Shown: positions 35,167 to 44,996, numbered from the stretch's first letter. The stretch is 64,000 nt of DNA from Paenibacillus woosongensis (GCF_009725165.1 NZ_WNZW01000001.1:1054001-1118000), one strand, 5' to 3'. Made by a program: numbers and translations. The notes: generated by a model not told the origin, from the sequence alone.

Positions 35167-37188
35167 ATGAAATTTTTAGCCATTACCTCATGCCCTAACG
35201 GCATTGCGCATACTTACATGGCTGCTGAAAATTTGCAGAAGGCGGCCGACAAGCTAGGAGTCGGCATGAAAGTGGAAACCCAAGGCTCTATCGGCGTAGA
35301 GAATGAGTTTTCGGAAGAGGACATTGCCCAAGCGGATGGCATTATTATTGCCGCTGACAAGCATGTAGACAAGAGCCGCTTTGTCGGCAAAAAACTATTG
35401 GTCGCTGGGGTCCAGGATGGGATTCGGAATCCGGAGGCTTTGATCGAAAAACTCGTTCGCGGTGATGTACCTGTCTATCAGGCCCGTCCGGGGCAAGAGC
35501 CGTCCGGCGGCAGCGGCAGGCAGCAGGCAGCCAAGCAAAACCAAATTTACCGCCATCTGATGAGCGGTGTATCCTACATGGTACCGTTTATCGTCGTAGG
35601 CGGGCTGCTGATTGCGATTGCCCTGTCCATAGGCGGAGAACCGACGCCAGGCGGACTGCAAATTCCGGAAGGCTCCTTCTGGAAAATCGTCGAAAGTCTG
35701 GGCGGGGCTGCTTTTACCTTTATGGTGCCGATCCTGGCCGGGTTTATCGCCTTTAGTATCGCTGACCGGCCTGGCCTAGCTCCAGGGATGATCGGCGGCT
35801 TCATCGCCGCGAACGGCAGCTTCTACGGCAGTGAGGCAGGCGCCGGATTTATCGGCGGAATTATCGCCGGCTTCCTGGCAGGTTATGTGGCGCTGTGGAT
35901 CAAGAAATGGAAGGTGCCCAAAGCGCTTGCTCCTATCATGCCGATTATCATCATCCCGGTATTGGCTTCGCTGATCGTCGGTCTCGCTTTTATTCTTCTT
36001 CTTGGCGGACCAATTGCGAAATTTTTTGAATTCCTGACCTCCTGGCTGGCCAGCATGCAGGGAACCAGTTCAATCCTGTTGGCCTTAATTCTCGGAGCGA
36101 TGATTTCCTTTGATATGGGCGGCCCAGTGAACAAGGTTGCTTTCTTGTTTGGCTCGGCGATGATCGGGGAAGGCAACTATGAAATTATGGGACCGATTGC
36201 CGTTGCAATCTGTATTCCGCCGATCGGGCTCGGACTTGCGACGTTCCTGTTCAAACGGAAGTTCCATGATGCGGAGCGGGAGTCCGGCAAGGCATCGTTC
36301 ACCATGGGATTGTTCGGCATCACGGAAGGTGCGATTCCCTTCGCCTCCCAAGATCCGTTGCGCGTCATTCCCAGCATCATGATCGGCTCCATGACCGGAT
36401 CGGTCATCGCCATGCTCGGCCAGGTTGGCGACCGGGTAGCACACGGCGGCCCTATCGTTGCCGTACTGGGCGCAGTCGATAACGTAGTTATGTTCTTTAT
36501 CGCTGTCATTATCGGCTCATTCGTGACGGCATTGATGATTAAGCTGCTGAAGAAAGATGTTGTTCAGCCTCAATTTGCTGCAGCTAATGGAGCAATCGCA
36601 GAGGGCAGGGCTACTAGCGGTAAAACCAACGCTAAGGCTGATTCTGAAATTTCCCCAGCGAATGAAGCTGTTGCTGCGCCTGCTGCAGAACCTGCAGCCA
36701 AGTCTTCGGCGGCAGAGCAACATAAGCCTATTAGTAAATTGACGGATATTATTAGTTTGGATCTTATCGAAACCGAATTGACGGCCACGTCCCGTGACGG
36801 TGTCATTGATGAGATGATCGGGATGCTGCAGGCGGATGGAGCGATCAGCTCGGCTTCCGAGTTCAAACAAGCGATACTAAACCGTGAGCAGGAAAGCTCC
36901 ACCGGTATCGGCATGAACATCGCCGTACCGCACGGCAAATCAAGCGCAGTCCTGGTGCCGCGTGTCGTATTCGGAATCAAGCAGGACGGCGTCGATTGGA
37001 ACAGCGTAGACGGTACCGCAGCCAAATTAATCTTTATGATTGCGGTCCCTGCCGAGAACAGAGGCAATGAACATCTCAAAATACTGCAAATGCTCTCCCG
37101 CAAACTGATGGACGATAACTTCCGGGATCAGCTATTACAGGTTCAAACGAAACAGGAAGCCTATGCGCTTCTGGATGAAATCAGGTAA
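35167..37188 (+). CDS. PTS fructose-family transporter, EIIB-EIIC-EIIA fusion
   Basis: 673 residues. EIIB comes first with the active Cys9 in ITSCPNGIAHT. The EIIC membrane domain spans about 130-470 (MVPFIVVGGLLIAIAL, GPVNKVAFLFG, FGITEGAIPFA). An Ala-rich linker (about 475-515) leads to the EIIA domain, with its His in NIAVPHGKS near 590. It imports and phosphorylates a hexose, fructose or a mannosylglycerate-like sugar. AGGGGAGG precedes the ATG and a strong terminator follows. Control is probably by the upstream BglG-type activator. Confidence 0.93.
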   Translation: MKFLAITSCPNGIAHTYMAAENLQKAADKLGVGMKVETQGSIGVENEFSEEDIAQADGIIIAADKHVDKSRFVGKKLLVAGVQDGIRNPEALIEKLVRGDVPVYQARPGQEPSGGSGRQQAAKQNQIYRHLMSGVSYMVPFIVVGGLLIAIALSIGGEPTPGGLQIPEGSFWKIVESLGGAAFTFMVPILAGFIAFSIADRPGLAPGMIGGFIAANGSFYGSEAGAGFIGGIIAGFLAGYVALWIKKWKVPKALAPIMPIIIIPVLASLIVGLAFILLLGGPIAKFFEFLTSWLASMQGTSSILLALILGAMISFDMGGPVNKVAFLFGSAMIGEGNYEIMGPIAVAICIPPIGLGLATFLFKRKFHDAERESGKASFTMGLFGITEGAIPFASQDPLRVIPSIMIGSMTGSVIAMLGQVGDRVAHGGPIVAVLGAVDNVVMFFIAVIIGSFVTALMIKLLKKDVVQPQFAAANGAIAEGRATSGKTNAKADSEISPANEAVAAPAAEPAAKSSAAEQHKPISKLTDIISLDLIETELTATSRDGVIDEMIGMLQADGAISSASEFKQAILNREQESSTGIGMNIAVPHGKSSAVLVPRVVFGIKQDGVDWNSVDGTAAKLIFMIAVPAENRGNEHLKILQMLSRKLMDDNFRDQLLQVQTKQEAYALLDEIR

Positions 37189-37199
37189 TTTCAAGCAGC

Positions 37200-37241
37200 A
37201 AGCCCCTTAACAAGATCAACGATCTGTTAAGGGGCTTTTTT
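37200..37241 (+). terminator. Rho-independent terminator after the PTS gene
   Basis: AAGCCCCTTAACA and TGTTAAGGGGCTT pair around a short loop and are followed by T6. It also reads well for the convergent 37263-38603 gene. Confidence 0.92.
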
Positions 37242-37262
37242 CAAACGCCTTATTTCTACTAT

Positions 37263-38603
37263 TTAACTTGTAGTAACACTGCCCGTTACCGGTTCCTCTG
37301 TCTCTGACGGGAGGATATCGCCAGATTCCTCAGGGGTCGTTGTAATGTATACGGTCAACGTCGCACTGTCCCATTTTACCGTGGCGCCCAGCGATTCGCC
37401 GATGAAGCGGATTGGCACCATCGTGTGAGAACCGACAAGCTGCCCGGGCGCATCCAGGTTGATGACCTGTCCATTCTTCTTTGCGGCCTTATTGCCCAAT
37501 GTCAGCTCAATGCTCGTATCGTCTTTGGTTGCGGCTACCGACTGCGTTTTGGCATCCCACTTCAAGGTAGCGCCCAGACGTTCGAAGATAGCTCTCATGG
37601 GCACGAGCGTACTGCCGTTTTTCATGACCGGCGGCTGTTCAAACACCATGATTTCGCCATCGATGATCACTCTTATTTTATCGAAGCTGATTTGCAGCTT
37701 GTCCGGTGTAATGCCTTTCCCGAAATTGCGCTCCCGGATGGACGAAATTTGCGACAAGCTCGCAGCCCGCTGAAGCTGCAATTTCTCTACGCTGTTATTA
37801 CGAAGCGCGATAATGGACGATTCCGTCTCGGCTTTCAGCCGGTTCATATCGTTCACTGCTTCATCCCGGGCAGCCTGAAGATCCTTTCTTGCATTGGCAA
37901 AAATCGTAGCCATTTGCTCTCTCGCCGTAGTCAGGCTAATGCCGCCCTGCGCATACCTCCACATCGTACTGGAGGAATAGGACGGATTGCTCTCATTATC
38001 CAGCCTCCACATCAGGCTGCTGCTATAGTTCGGATTCATCGTATTGGCATATTTCCACATGATGCTTGAGGAATAGGACGGATTAACATTATTGCTGTAT
38101 TTCCACATCAGACTGCTGGAATAGTTAGGGTTAATCTCATTGTTGAATTTCCAATGGATGCTCGAGGAATAGCTCTTAGTGCTCTCCTTGCTGTACTTCC
38201 ATAACGGGCCGGAGGAATAATTCGGATTAATCGCCCGGTCATATTCCTGCAATTTGCTCCGATAGCTCGATTGTTTGCCGTAAGCCGCCTGCAGCTGTTT
38301 ATAATCCTCTCTGAGCAGCTCCGTCAAATAAGCCAGATCCTCGTCCAGCAGCTTCTCCAGTGTTGCCTGATCCTCTCTGGACTTCTGCAGAAATTGCTCG
38401 TAATCTTCCCGAATCCGTTTCAAATCCGAGTCATACTGGCCCCGGAATTCGTCGCGGATTGCTTGATACTGCTGCGCCATTTCTTGAATGAACGCATCGT
38501 CCGCCTTCGCGGCCTGCGCGTTGCCGCCAGTAGCGCCAAACAATCCCCCAAGCATCGCCAGGACAGCGACAAGTATGTAATATTTACGTTTGATAACTTT
38601 CAT
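37263..38603 (-). CDS. Secreted stalk-domain protein with six 16-residue aromatic repeats
   Basis: 446 residues with a signal peptide (KRKYYILVAVLAMLGGLFG...AQA). Residues 35-122 are a charged coiled coil. Residues 126-221 are six consecutive repeats of exactly 16 residues with the consensus NPxYSSSxMWKYxN; the repeats start at 126, 142, 158, 174, 190 and 206. A second coiled-coil helix follows (225-290). The C-terminal 150 residues are a copper-amine-oxidase-type stalk domain (VPMRAIFERLGATLKW and VPIRFIGESLGATVKW). It has no sortase motif. It is a surface or matrix protein; the repeat is not one I can name. Confidence 0.85.
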   Translation of the reverse strand: MKVIKRKYYILVAVLAMLGGLFGATGGNAQAAKADDAFIQEMAQQYQAIRDEFRGQYDSDLKRIREDYEQFLQKSREDQATLEKLLDEDLAYLTELLREDYKQLQAAYGKQSSYRSKLQEYDRAINPNYSSGPLWKYSKESTKSYSSSIHWKFNNEINPNYSSSLMWKYSNNVNPSYSSSIMWKYANTMNPNYSSSLMWRLDNESNPSYSSSTMWRYAQGGISLTTAREQMATIFANARKDLQAARDEAVNDMNRLKAETESSIIALRNNSVEKLQLQRAASLSQISSIRERNFGKGITPDKLQISFDKIRVIIDGEIMVFEQPPVMKNGSTLVPMRAIFERLGATLKWDAKTQSVAATKDDTSIELTLGNKAAKKNGQVINLDAPGQLVGSHTMVPIRFIGESLGATVKWDSATLTVYITTTPEESGDILPSETEEPVTGSVTTS

Positions 38604-38636
38604 GACCCTTCTCCTTTACTAATGATCTTGTCGGTT

Positions 38637-38672
38637 AAGAGAGTTTCGCCAGCTTAGCTGAAAAACCTCTAA
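38637..38672 (-). promoter_or_regulatory. Leader stem-loop of the 16-residue-repeat gene
   Basis: On the minus strand AGAGGTTT pairs with AAACTCTCT around an inner CAGCT/AGCTG stem, about 35 bases before the ATG at 38603. It could be a regulatory leader or an mRNA stabiliser. I do not recognise a known riboswitch. Confidence 0.3.
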
Positions 38673-38835
38673 CTTTGTCGAAAATCAGAACTTTAAGACT
38701 GTGCACAGCCCATAATCAAAACTTTTGTCCAGGGAATTAATCCCTATAGCCGTTGAACCGCCAATTACTAAAGTCATATTATGAGAAAACCAAAAACTAG
38801 GAACAGGTTCTCTCAAGAAACACATCAAAAATACA

Positions 38836-38862
38836 AAGGCGGATACCTATGCATCCGCCTTC
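38836..38862 (-). terminator. Terminator after the DUF1259 gene
   Basis: AAGGCGGAT and ATCCGCCTT form a nine-base-pair stem; on the minus strand a T-rich run (TTTGTATTTTT) follows. Confidence 0.8.
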
Positions 38863-38895
38863 CAACTCTTTTGTAGACTTATAGTCAAACTCTTC

Positions 38896-39303
38896 TTACC
38901 TTCTTGGAAGTATTCCTACTGCTCTAGCAGCAGCTGCGCTTTTTTCCGCAAACGCAACTGGATTATCAATGGACTCCCAGTGTATATATTTAAATGGGAC
39001 ATTCTGGAAAAGCCAGTGGTTATGAATTGCAGTGACTTTAATACCTCGCTTACGTAATTCTGAGACAAATGGATTGATTTCTCTTTCTAATATCACTGTT
39101 TCCCCTAAGTTTAGAGTGCGTCCGCGGGAGTCGCGAGATTCTACTGATAACGCAAACGGCAATGTCAAAGGAGATCTACTGCGTCTGCCAAGAATCTTAA
39201 GTTTTAATTTCCGTAAAGTTTGAACAAGGCAAACCGGTTTACTCGTTATTACCTGTCCGCCAATAATTCTAGCCAACCGCTCACATAACTCTCTGCTAGC
39301 CAT
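38896..39303 (-). CDS. DUF1259-like small protein
   Basis: 135 residues without signal peptide or membrane helix. The second half carries ELRKRGIKVTAIHNHWLF and YIHWESI, the conserved core of DUF1259 (LpqO-like) proteins. Full family members often hold two such domains behind a lipoprotein signal, so this is a short single-domain version. Function unknown. It ends at its own terminator. Confidence 0.75.
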   Translation of the reverse strand: MASRELCERLARIIGGQVITSKPVCLVQTLRKLKLKILGRRSRSPLTLPFALSVESRDSRGRTLNLGETVILEREINPFVSELRKRGIKVTAIHNHWLFQNVPFKYIHWESIDNPVAFAEKSAAAARAVGILPRR

Positions 39304-39559
39304 ATTTCAAACCTCCCATAATTAATTTAATGAACAATATAAACTATGTTTAACAAATTAATTTTGACAGGAGCGTTTGATAGAGGAGAAATGCATATTT
39401 TTCATTCTTTGTATGGTCGCCGCGCTCCTAGCAGAAAGGAAAGATCCGATCCTGAAATAATGAGCTTAAGCCCCAGCCCGGGGATGATGGGGAATTCAGG
39501 TCAAAACCAAAATTAGCGCTTGGCCCGATGGTAGATGCGGGTACGTAAAAGTGGGTGGA

Positions 39560-39752
39560 AATTCTAACGGTTGTGAGCGACGCTATTTGGGCAAAATGGG
39601 GCCCACCCAAATGTAACGGTTACCAGCGGGTCTATTTCCACTTTTTTCGTAGACAGAGGGGCTGTTTCGTCCAAATAAGCGCGCATACGGCCGTTAGAAA
39701 AGAAACCTCCGTTTTGGGGGATGATTAACCGCTATAACAACTGTTAGCGCAG
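39560..39752. repeat. Diverged intergenic palindromic repeats
   Basis: Four loosely conserved units (TAACGGTTG...CGCTATTTGG, GTAACGGTTACC...TCTATTT, CCAAATAAGC...GGCCGTTAG, TAACCGCTA...GTTAGCG) resemble those at 29289-29473. They fill most of the gap between 39304 and 39850, where I see no gene. Confidence 0.5.
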
Positions 39753-39849
39753 CATTGCAGCATTGTTCCAAACAGGTCGCTCATTCGAGGCTAACATGCT
39801 GGTCAAGCAACGGTTTCTAGGTTTGGGGGTAAAGATCATTTCAAAGCGT

Positions 39850-40110
39850 CCGGGACACTAATGTTAGCCTCTAAGCTAAGTATTCCATACCGCTTATATT
39901 CATAATTTCATGTGATGGTAGGATGTTCCCCGGAACAGGGGGGGGCAATCATCGGTTGTATTACCGAACGCTTGAATGCCGGGTTTCTCGTCGTACGACA
40001 AATACATGTCAGACAGCGGCTGTAACTCCACGTTCTCCAACATGTATTCGAGCTGTTGATATAGACACAACGGACTTTTGCATGTAATTCTATTAGTTTT
40101 AGTTGCTGCG
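39850..40110 (-). pseudogene. IS630-type transposase remnant
   Basis: The minus strand encodes ITCKSPLCLYQQLEYML, then YLSYDEKPGIQAFGNTTDD, the conserved catalytic-core neighbourhood of IS630 transposases. After a frameshift it continues GEHPTIT-stop-NYEYKRYGILSL. Frameshifts, an in-frame stop and the absence of both ends show a dead fragment. It abuts the end of the MATE gene at 40162. Confidence 0.8.
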
Positions 40111-40161
40111 TGCATTATGAAGACTTGCTCAGAAACATCGAATATGCAGAACTTGCTAGAC

Positions 40162-41505
40162 TTAACCATCGGACTCTGCAAACAGCTCCTTCTTCCGCCA
40201 GCGGCCGAAGCGATAATACGCATAGGAGAATGCGCTGCTAATGACGAAGCTTGTGGCAATACCAGCGGCGATCCCCTTTTCGCCCAGCAGCCCCGCAAAC
40301 CAGTAGGTCAGCGGATATCTTAAAATCCAGAAGGAGATGATGTTCAGCACAAGCACCTGCATCATCGTTCCTGAAGCGCGAACCACCCCATTAAATATGA
40401 AGTTCAGGCCTAGAAACGGATAGAAAAAAGCAATCATCTGTACGTAGGAAACCCCAAACGCTACAGCTTCTCTCTCGGAAATAAACATCGCTATTCCCGG
40501 TTCCGCCAAGATATAAATGATCAGCGAGATCAGCAGCATAATAGCCAAATTCAACAAAGTGGCGTACTTTGCGATTTGGCGCACGCGCCGCCACTGTTTG
40601 GCCGCGATATTTTGCCCCGCCATGCTCGTCACAGCGACACCAAGCGCTTGGGCTGGAAGCATTATGAGGCTGTCAAGACGCTGGGCCGCGCCAAACCCGG
40701 CCACCGTATTATTTCCGAATGAAGCGACGACGCTCATGATCGCTGCCGAGCCCGCAGAAATAACCATCATTTGCAGGCCTGATGGGACGCCTTGTTTTAA
40801 TATCAGCCAGATTTCCGCTTTCCTCGGCCATTTCGGTATAGAGAACGGGATGAATTTACGGCGAATGCTGAGCACAAGCCCATAGAAGAAAGCAGCTCCC
40901 TGAGCCGCAACTGTCGCATAGGCAGCCCCCTCGATCCCGCCATGAAACACGACGATAAACAGCGGATCGAGCACAGCATTCAGGACGACCGCAATCGCAA
41001 CGAACCGCAGCGGCGTCTTGCTGTTGCCAAGCGCCCGATAGACGGTACCGATAAAGTTATAGCCGAATAAGAAGAGAATGCCCAGAAAATTAATTCGCAA
41101 GTAACTTGCAGCCAGCGAAATCATTTCATCAGGCGTGCCCAGCAGAAACAGAACTTCTTCGGCCAACACATAGCCAACAATGCCAAGCGCCATCGCGATC
41201 AAACCTAAAATGACGGAAAAAGCATTCACATAGCTTCTTAAACGCTCTTCATCCTGTCTGCCCTTGATTTGCGATAGTATGGTGAGCGCAGCGTTATTGA
41301 TGCCTATAATGAAGGATAGGATCGAAAACAGCACCGTGCTGGAGATTGCCACTGCACCTAGCGCATTCGTACCCAGCAAATTGCCGACCCATAAGCTGTC
41401 GATAAATTGATAAGACACCTGCAGCAAATTCGTGAGCAGCAGCGGTGCCGAGAAGACAACAAGCTGTTTCCCGATATTGCCTTTCGTGAAATCATGCTGC
41501 TTCAT
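40162..41505 (-). CDS. MATE-family multidrug/sodium antiporter
   Basis: 447 residues with twelve predicted membrane helices in two similar halves: LFSAPLLLTNLLQVSYQF opens the first and LKQGVPSGLQMMVISAGSAA the second, the usual MATE pattern. It exports cationic compounds in exchange for Na+ or H+. GGAGGGAG precedes the ATG. Substrate unknown. It is unlike the second MATE protein at 49853, so the two are not a recent duplication. Confidence 0.92.
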   Translation of the reverse strand: MKQHDFTKGNIGKQLVVFSAPLLLTNLLQVSYQFIDSLWVGNLLGTNALGAVAISSTVLFSILSFIIGINNAALTILSQIKGRQDEERLRSYVNAFSVILGLIAMALGIVGYVLAEEVLFLLGTPDEMISLAASYLRINFLGILFLFGYNFIGTVYRALGNSKTPLRFVAIAVVLNAVLDPLFIVVFHGGIEGAAYATVAAQGAAFFYGLVLSIRRKFIPFSIPKWPRKAEIWLILKQGVPSGLQMMVISAGSAAIMSVVASFGNNTVAGFGAAQRLDSLIMLPAQALGVAVTSMAGQNIAAKQWRRVRQIAKYATLLNLAIMLLISLIIYILAEPGIAMFISEREAVAFGVSYVQMIAFFYPFLGLNFIFNGVVRASGTMMQVLVLNIISFWILRYPLTYWFAGLLGEKGIAAGIATSFVISSAFSYAYYRFGRWRKKELFAESDG

Positions 41506-41617
41506 ATGGTAAACTCCCTCCCCTATCCCATATCATAGCAGATCTTCGGGGCATTACCCCTTCAGACCATGAAACGAATGGGATTGTCCTAACCGGAATT
41601 CACAAGTTTCCGAATAG

Positions 41618-41648
41618 AAAAGCGGCCGGGAGCATCCCAGCCGCTTTG
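41618..41648. terminator. Hairpin between MATE and DeoR genes
   Basis: AAAGCGGC and GCCGCTTT pair around CGGGAGCATCCCA, which has an inner GGGA/TCCC stem. It lies upstream of both divergent genes, so it is perhaps a relic of a lost gene or a leader structure. Confidence 0.45.
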
Positions 41649-41904
41649 TATCAACTTGTTGTAAATATCGTCTATTGATATAAGGCCATGTTCATTCATC
41701 ATAATATGATCCTGATGTTCAATTCACCAAAAACGAACAGCCCTGCTCCTATTGTATCAAATCCTTGCCTCACATGTGCTAGAAACAAAAAAATGTGTTA
41801 ATCGCTGTTTGTTTTTGTTTATTATTTTTCTAATATGTGTTATATTTAGAGTGTTTAAAAACAATATATCCCATTATATATAGAAGAAACGTGAGCGTGT
41901 TAAT

Positions 41905-42681
41905 ATGCTGAGAGAAGAACGATTAAGAGAAATTGAGGATATGCTGAAAAGCAATGGAATGGTCGAGGTCGCTAAGCTTTCCCGCCTGTTCAATGTCACT
42001 GAAATGACAATTCGCCGCGATCTGGATGACCTAGTACAGCGAAAAATCGCCGTTCGTTCCCATGGCGGGGCCATGCTTCCCCCGGACAACGTGTTATCGG
42101 AACGCTCCTATGAAATGCGAATCATGGTGAATCGGGAGGAGAAAGAGGCTATCGCCAGGGAGGCACTGGCATTAATTAACGAGGGAGATCGCGTCTTTTT
42201 TGACTCCAGCACCACGGTCTACTGTCTGGCGCAGCTGATCTCCAATACGCAAAATTTACTGGTCGTTACCGATACTCTCTCGACCGCCAACGAACTGATG
42301 TCCCGATCCCGGGTGAAGGTTATTTGTCTTGGCGGCGAGCTGCAGAAGGAGACCGGCTCATGCGCCGGGCCATTTGCGGAGCAGATGATCGAGTGTATGA
42401 ACTTCAATACCGCTTTTATCGGGCTGCCGCGAATTTCCATGAACGGGGTTCTGTCCACATCCAGCATTAGCGGGCTTCGGATCAAGCAGGCGGCCATTCA
42501 GCGCTCCAAGAAGGTCGTCATCCTGATCGACAGCAGCAAGCTCGGCGACCCTGAGTTTTTGGAGGTCGGTCACTTGTCCGAGGTAGACACGGTAATTACC
42601 GATTCCAACATTGATCCAGGCTTCGTCACCTACTGCAAGAGCATCAACGTAAACGTGATCATTGCCAAGGTTAACGATTAA
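41905..42681 (+). CDS. DeoR/GlpR-family transcriptional regulator
   Basis: 258 residues. The N-terminal winged helix reads VAKLSRLFNVTEMTIRRDLDDL, and the sugar-phosphate-binding DeoRC domain has INEGDRVFFDSSTT, VVTDTLSTANEL and FNTAFIGL. DeoR proteins usually repress sugar catabolism operons and are released by a phosphorylated sugar. The nearest candidate target is the ABC-kinase operon at 43.5-49.4 kb. Upstream, ATGTGTTA occurs twice (near 41792 and 41833) and may be its own operator. The ribosome site is weak. Confidence 0.92.
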   Translation: MLREERLREIEDMLKSNGMVEVAKLSRLFNVTEMTIRRDLDDLVQRKIAVRSHGGAMLPPDNVLSERSYEMRIMVNREEKEAIAREALALINEGDRVFFDSSTTVYCLAQLISNTQNLLVVTDTLSTANELMSRSRVKVICLGGELQKETGSCAGPFAEQMIECMNFNTAFIGLPRISMNGVLSTSSISGLRIKQAAIQRSKKVVILIDSSKLGDPEFLEVGHLSEVDTVITDSNIDPGFVTYCKSINVNVIIAKVND

Positions 42682-42980
42682 GGGGCAGAGTGTTAGGCTG
42701 ACCTTACCAAGAGGGATTGAATGGAATGGAATGGGGTGAGGTTAGATGAGGCTAGGAGTCGTCCATCAGCCAAGATTACGGCTTATGAAGAGTTTGAGAA
42801 TTAGGGGATCGTCGGGGAATTGTCTTTACATTTCCTCTTCGGCTCCTCTTTTTTGTTCTGTCTCCTTCTCCCCAATTGCTCAAGACTCCTCCTTTATCGT
42901 GTTCAGCGTTCCTATAAGCCATCTCCTTGCGTGAGTAACCCCAGGCATGGAATGGAGGGCCATTGTCTGTTAATGCGGAA

Positions 42981-43165
42981 TGTATTTTATACAGCTAGTT
43001 AAGCTGTTTTATAAAATAACCATGCGCTAAATGCAAAACATGCCGTTAGTTTGCCTGAATGGAGCGAATTCGTCGAAAAAGCCTAAAACTAAATGCAGGT
43101 TTTGCAGTTAGTTCCCTCTAACACGGCCAAAACCGCAGAACTAACTGCATGAATTACACCTAGTT
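42981..43165 (+). repeat. 185-bp interspersed repeat, copy A
   Basis: Matches the reverse complement of 62616-62800 with roughly 80 percent identity over the whole length (shared words TGTATTTTATACA, GGAGCGAATTCGT, GGTTTTGCAGTTAGTTCC, TCTAACACGGCC). It contains an inner inverted repeat GCAGTTAGTTC...GAACTAACTGC. It lies in a gene-free stretch (42682-43455) that shows nothing else I can name. Confidence 0.85.
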
Positions 43166-43455
43166 ACCTGATCCTGAACCATCCAGGTACAATCATAAAT
43201 CCGTAGTTTAATTTAATTGGAAGGAAAGGGTCCAGTTCAAGGAAGGCCCATAAGGATAATGCAGCATTCCAGCTGTAAAACCACAATTCAATAGTGAACT
43301 CATGCAAAAGTGCATCAATTTTTTTCGCTGTGCCGCATTGATTCCTTTACCCGGAATATTCCGTATTATTGCACTAACAAGGATTATTGGACAAGATCTT
43401 ATGTAGAAAATCATGAATTATATTGAATGTATCATGACGCCAACCACTGATCAGC

Positions 43456-43498
43456 AAAAAAAATAGCAGCCAGAGATCTTAATCTCCAGCTGCTATCT
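43456..43498 (-). terminator. Terminator of the ABC-kinase operon
   Basis: On the minus strand TAGCAGCTGGAGAT, a short loop, ATCTCTGGCTGCTA, followed by eight T. It lies 27 bases after the last stop codon of the operon. Confidence 0.92.
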
Positions 43499-43524
43499 TC
43501 TACTTGTTGTCTATTCCTTTAAAG

Positions 43525-44907
43525 CTAAAGAGATCTTCGAATCTGGTCGGCGGCATCTTTCAAGGCATTCTCCACCGTCTCCTGTCCGTAATAAGCCTTC
43601 TGCACGGCTTCGGCCCAAATATCCAGGAATCGGGTAATTTCTGGATGCGCCGGCAGACGGAGTCCGGCTACTTTGGACATCTCCTGCACAATGGACAGGT
43701 ATTGCCCCTCTTTCTCGCCCCAGCTCTGCACCATGGCAGCCACCTCAGGATCTTCCCACGCCGAGGCGCGTACCGGATTCATGTTGCCCGCAAGATGCGT
43801 CTTGATCATAACCTCGCGGGAGGTCGTCCATTGCAGGAACTTCCATGCGGCATCCTTATGCTTGGAAGCCGAGTTCATCCCCAGCGACCATACCCAGATC
43901 GAGGCGCTGCGCGATCCATCCGGTCCTTCCGGTGTTAAAGCATAGCCCACATCATCGGAAACCTGCGATTGGTCCTTGTTCTCATAAGTAGAGGCAAAAC
44001 CGTCAGCCTCATTCAACGAAAACAAATATTGACCGGAAGCGAAACCCTGCAGCGCTTCATACCAGGTGAACAAACCGGCGCCTTCCGGAGAACCTTGCTT
44101 GATCATATCGACGAACAGCTTCGTAGCTTCAATACTTTCAGGCGAATCAATAACCACCTCACCGTTGTCGTCGATCAGATGCACGCCATAGGTTTGCAGC
44201 ATCGTGCCCAGCGTCAGGTACGTCAGATCCCAATACTTATCGAACCGGGTGACGATCGGATAAATTTTCTGGCCATTCTCATCCGTCATATTGAGCTTGG
44301 AAAGCTCCGTCACCATTTTGCCGAGATCCTCGTAAGTTTTCGGTACTTCCAGATTGTATTTCTTCAAAATGCTTGGACGGTAAGCTAAATTATAGCTTTC
44401 ATAGTTGATCGGCAGCGCGTACAGCTTGCCTTCTCCTACGCCTTTGAGGGGTTCTCCCGTCCAGCGGCCCGAATTGACGATCCCCGGCACAAAATCGTTG
44501 AAATCCCAGGAATCTGGCGTCTTGGACTTATCGGCAATATAGTCGTCCAACGGCTCGACCCACCCACCGGAAATATACTGCCAGTTGTTGATCGGCGAAG
44601 TCATGAAGACATCGTAGATTCCAGTATTGGAAGAGAGATCTGCCAGCAATTTTTCAAAAGCCGGGCCTTCTGCCAGCACCTCATACTTCACCTTAATCCC
44701 CGTTTCCTTCTCAAATTCAGGAATGAGCGGTTTAAGTGCATCTACAAAAGTATGGGAGACAAGAAGCAAGTTGATTTCTTCTCCCTGTGTTGTTCCTCCT
44801 CCATTTCCCCCACTGGACACCTGATTGCCCGGAGCTTTCTGTCCGCACCCTACAAGGGAAAATAATATAAGTATTGCAATAGCTAGAAGACTAATCTGCT
44901 TTTTCAT
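43525..44907 (-). CDS. ABC sugar transporter solute-binding lipoprotein
   Basis: 460 residues from the ATG at 44907 (AGAGGTG eight bases upstream). Signal with lipobox LVGC and a typical family-1 binding-protein fold (NLLLVSHTFVDALKPLIPEFEKETGI, later DAAWKFLQWTTS). It captures a sugar outside the cell for the two permeases encoded at 47637-49401. It is the last gene of the operon. No ATPase gene is present, so a shared MsmX-type ATPase is implied. Confidence 0.92.
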   Translation of the reverse strand: MKKQISLLAIAILILFSLVGCGQKAPGNQVSSGGNGGGTTQGEEINLLLVSHTFVDALKPLIPEFEKETGIKVKYEVLAEGPAFEKLLADLSSNTGIYDVFMTSPINNWQYISGGWVEPLDDYIADKSKTPDSWDFNDFVPGIVNSGRWTGEPLKGVGEGKLYALPINYESYNLAYRPSILKKYNLEVPKTYEDLGKMVTELSKLNMTDENGQKIYPIVTRFDKYWDLTYLTLGTMLQTYGVHLIDDNGEVVIDSPESIEATKLFVDMIKQGSPEGAGLFTWYEALQGFASGQYLFSLNEADGFASTYENKDQSQVSDDVGYALTPEGPDGSRSASIWVWSLGMNSASKHKDAAWKFLQWTTSREVMIKTHLAGNMNPVRASAWEDPEVAAMVQSWGEKEGQYLSIVQEMSKVAGLRLPAHPEITRFLDIWAEAVQKAYYGQETVENALKDAADQIRRSL

Positions 44908-44996
44908 TTTTGCTACACCTCTTTCCACAATTGGTTCACAGCCTGCAGTTTATATTCGTAAAACCCAGCACCTCTGGTTCCGCCGCAAAATCTGTC

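Noticed and set aside
38604-38835. A c-di-GMP or other known riboswitch in the leader of the repeat-protein gene
   Set aside because: Only a simple nested stem-loop is visible; the conserved core bases of the riboswitch classes I know were not found.
39900-40298. A 132-codon gene overlapping the end of the MATE gene
   Set aside because: Its first half is antisense-like noise over the MATE gene, and its second half is an IS630 fragment that continues in another frame past a stop.
43208-43414. A 68-codon minus-strand small gene
   Set aside because: No ribosome site, no recognisable features and a region otherwise filled by repeats.
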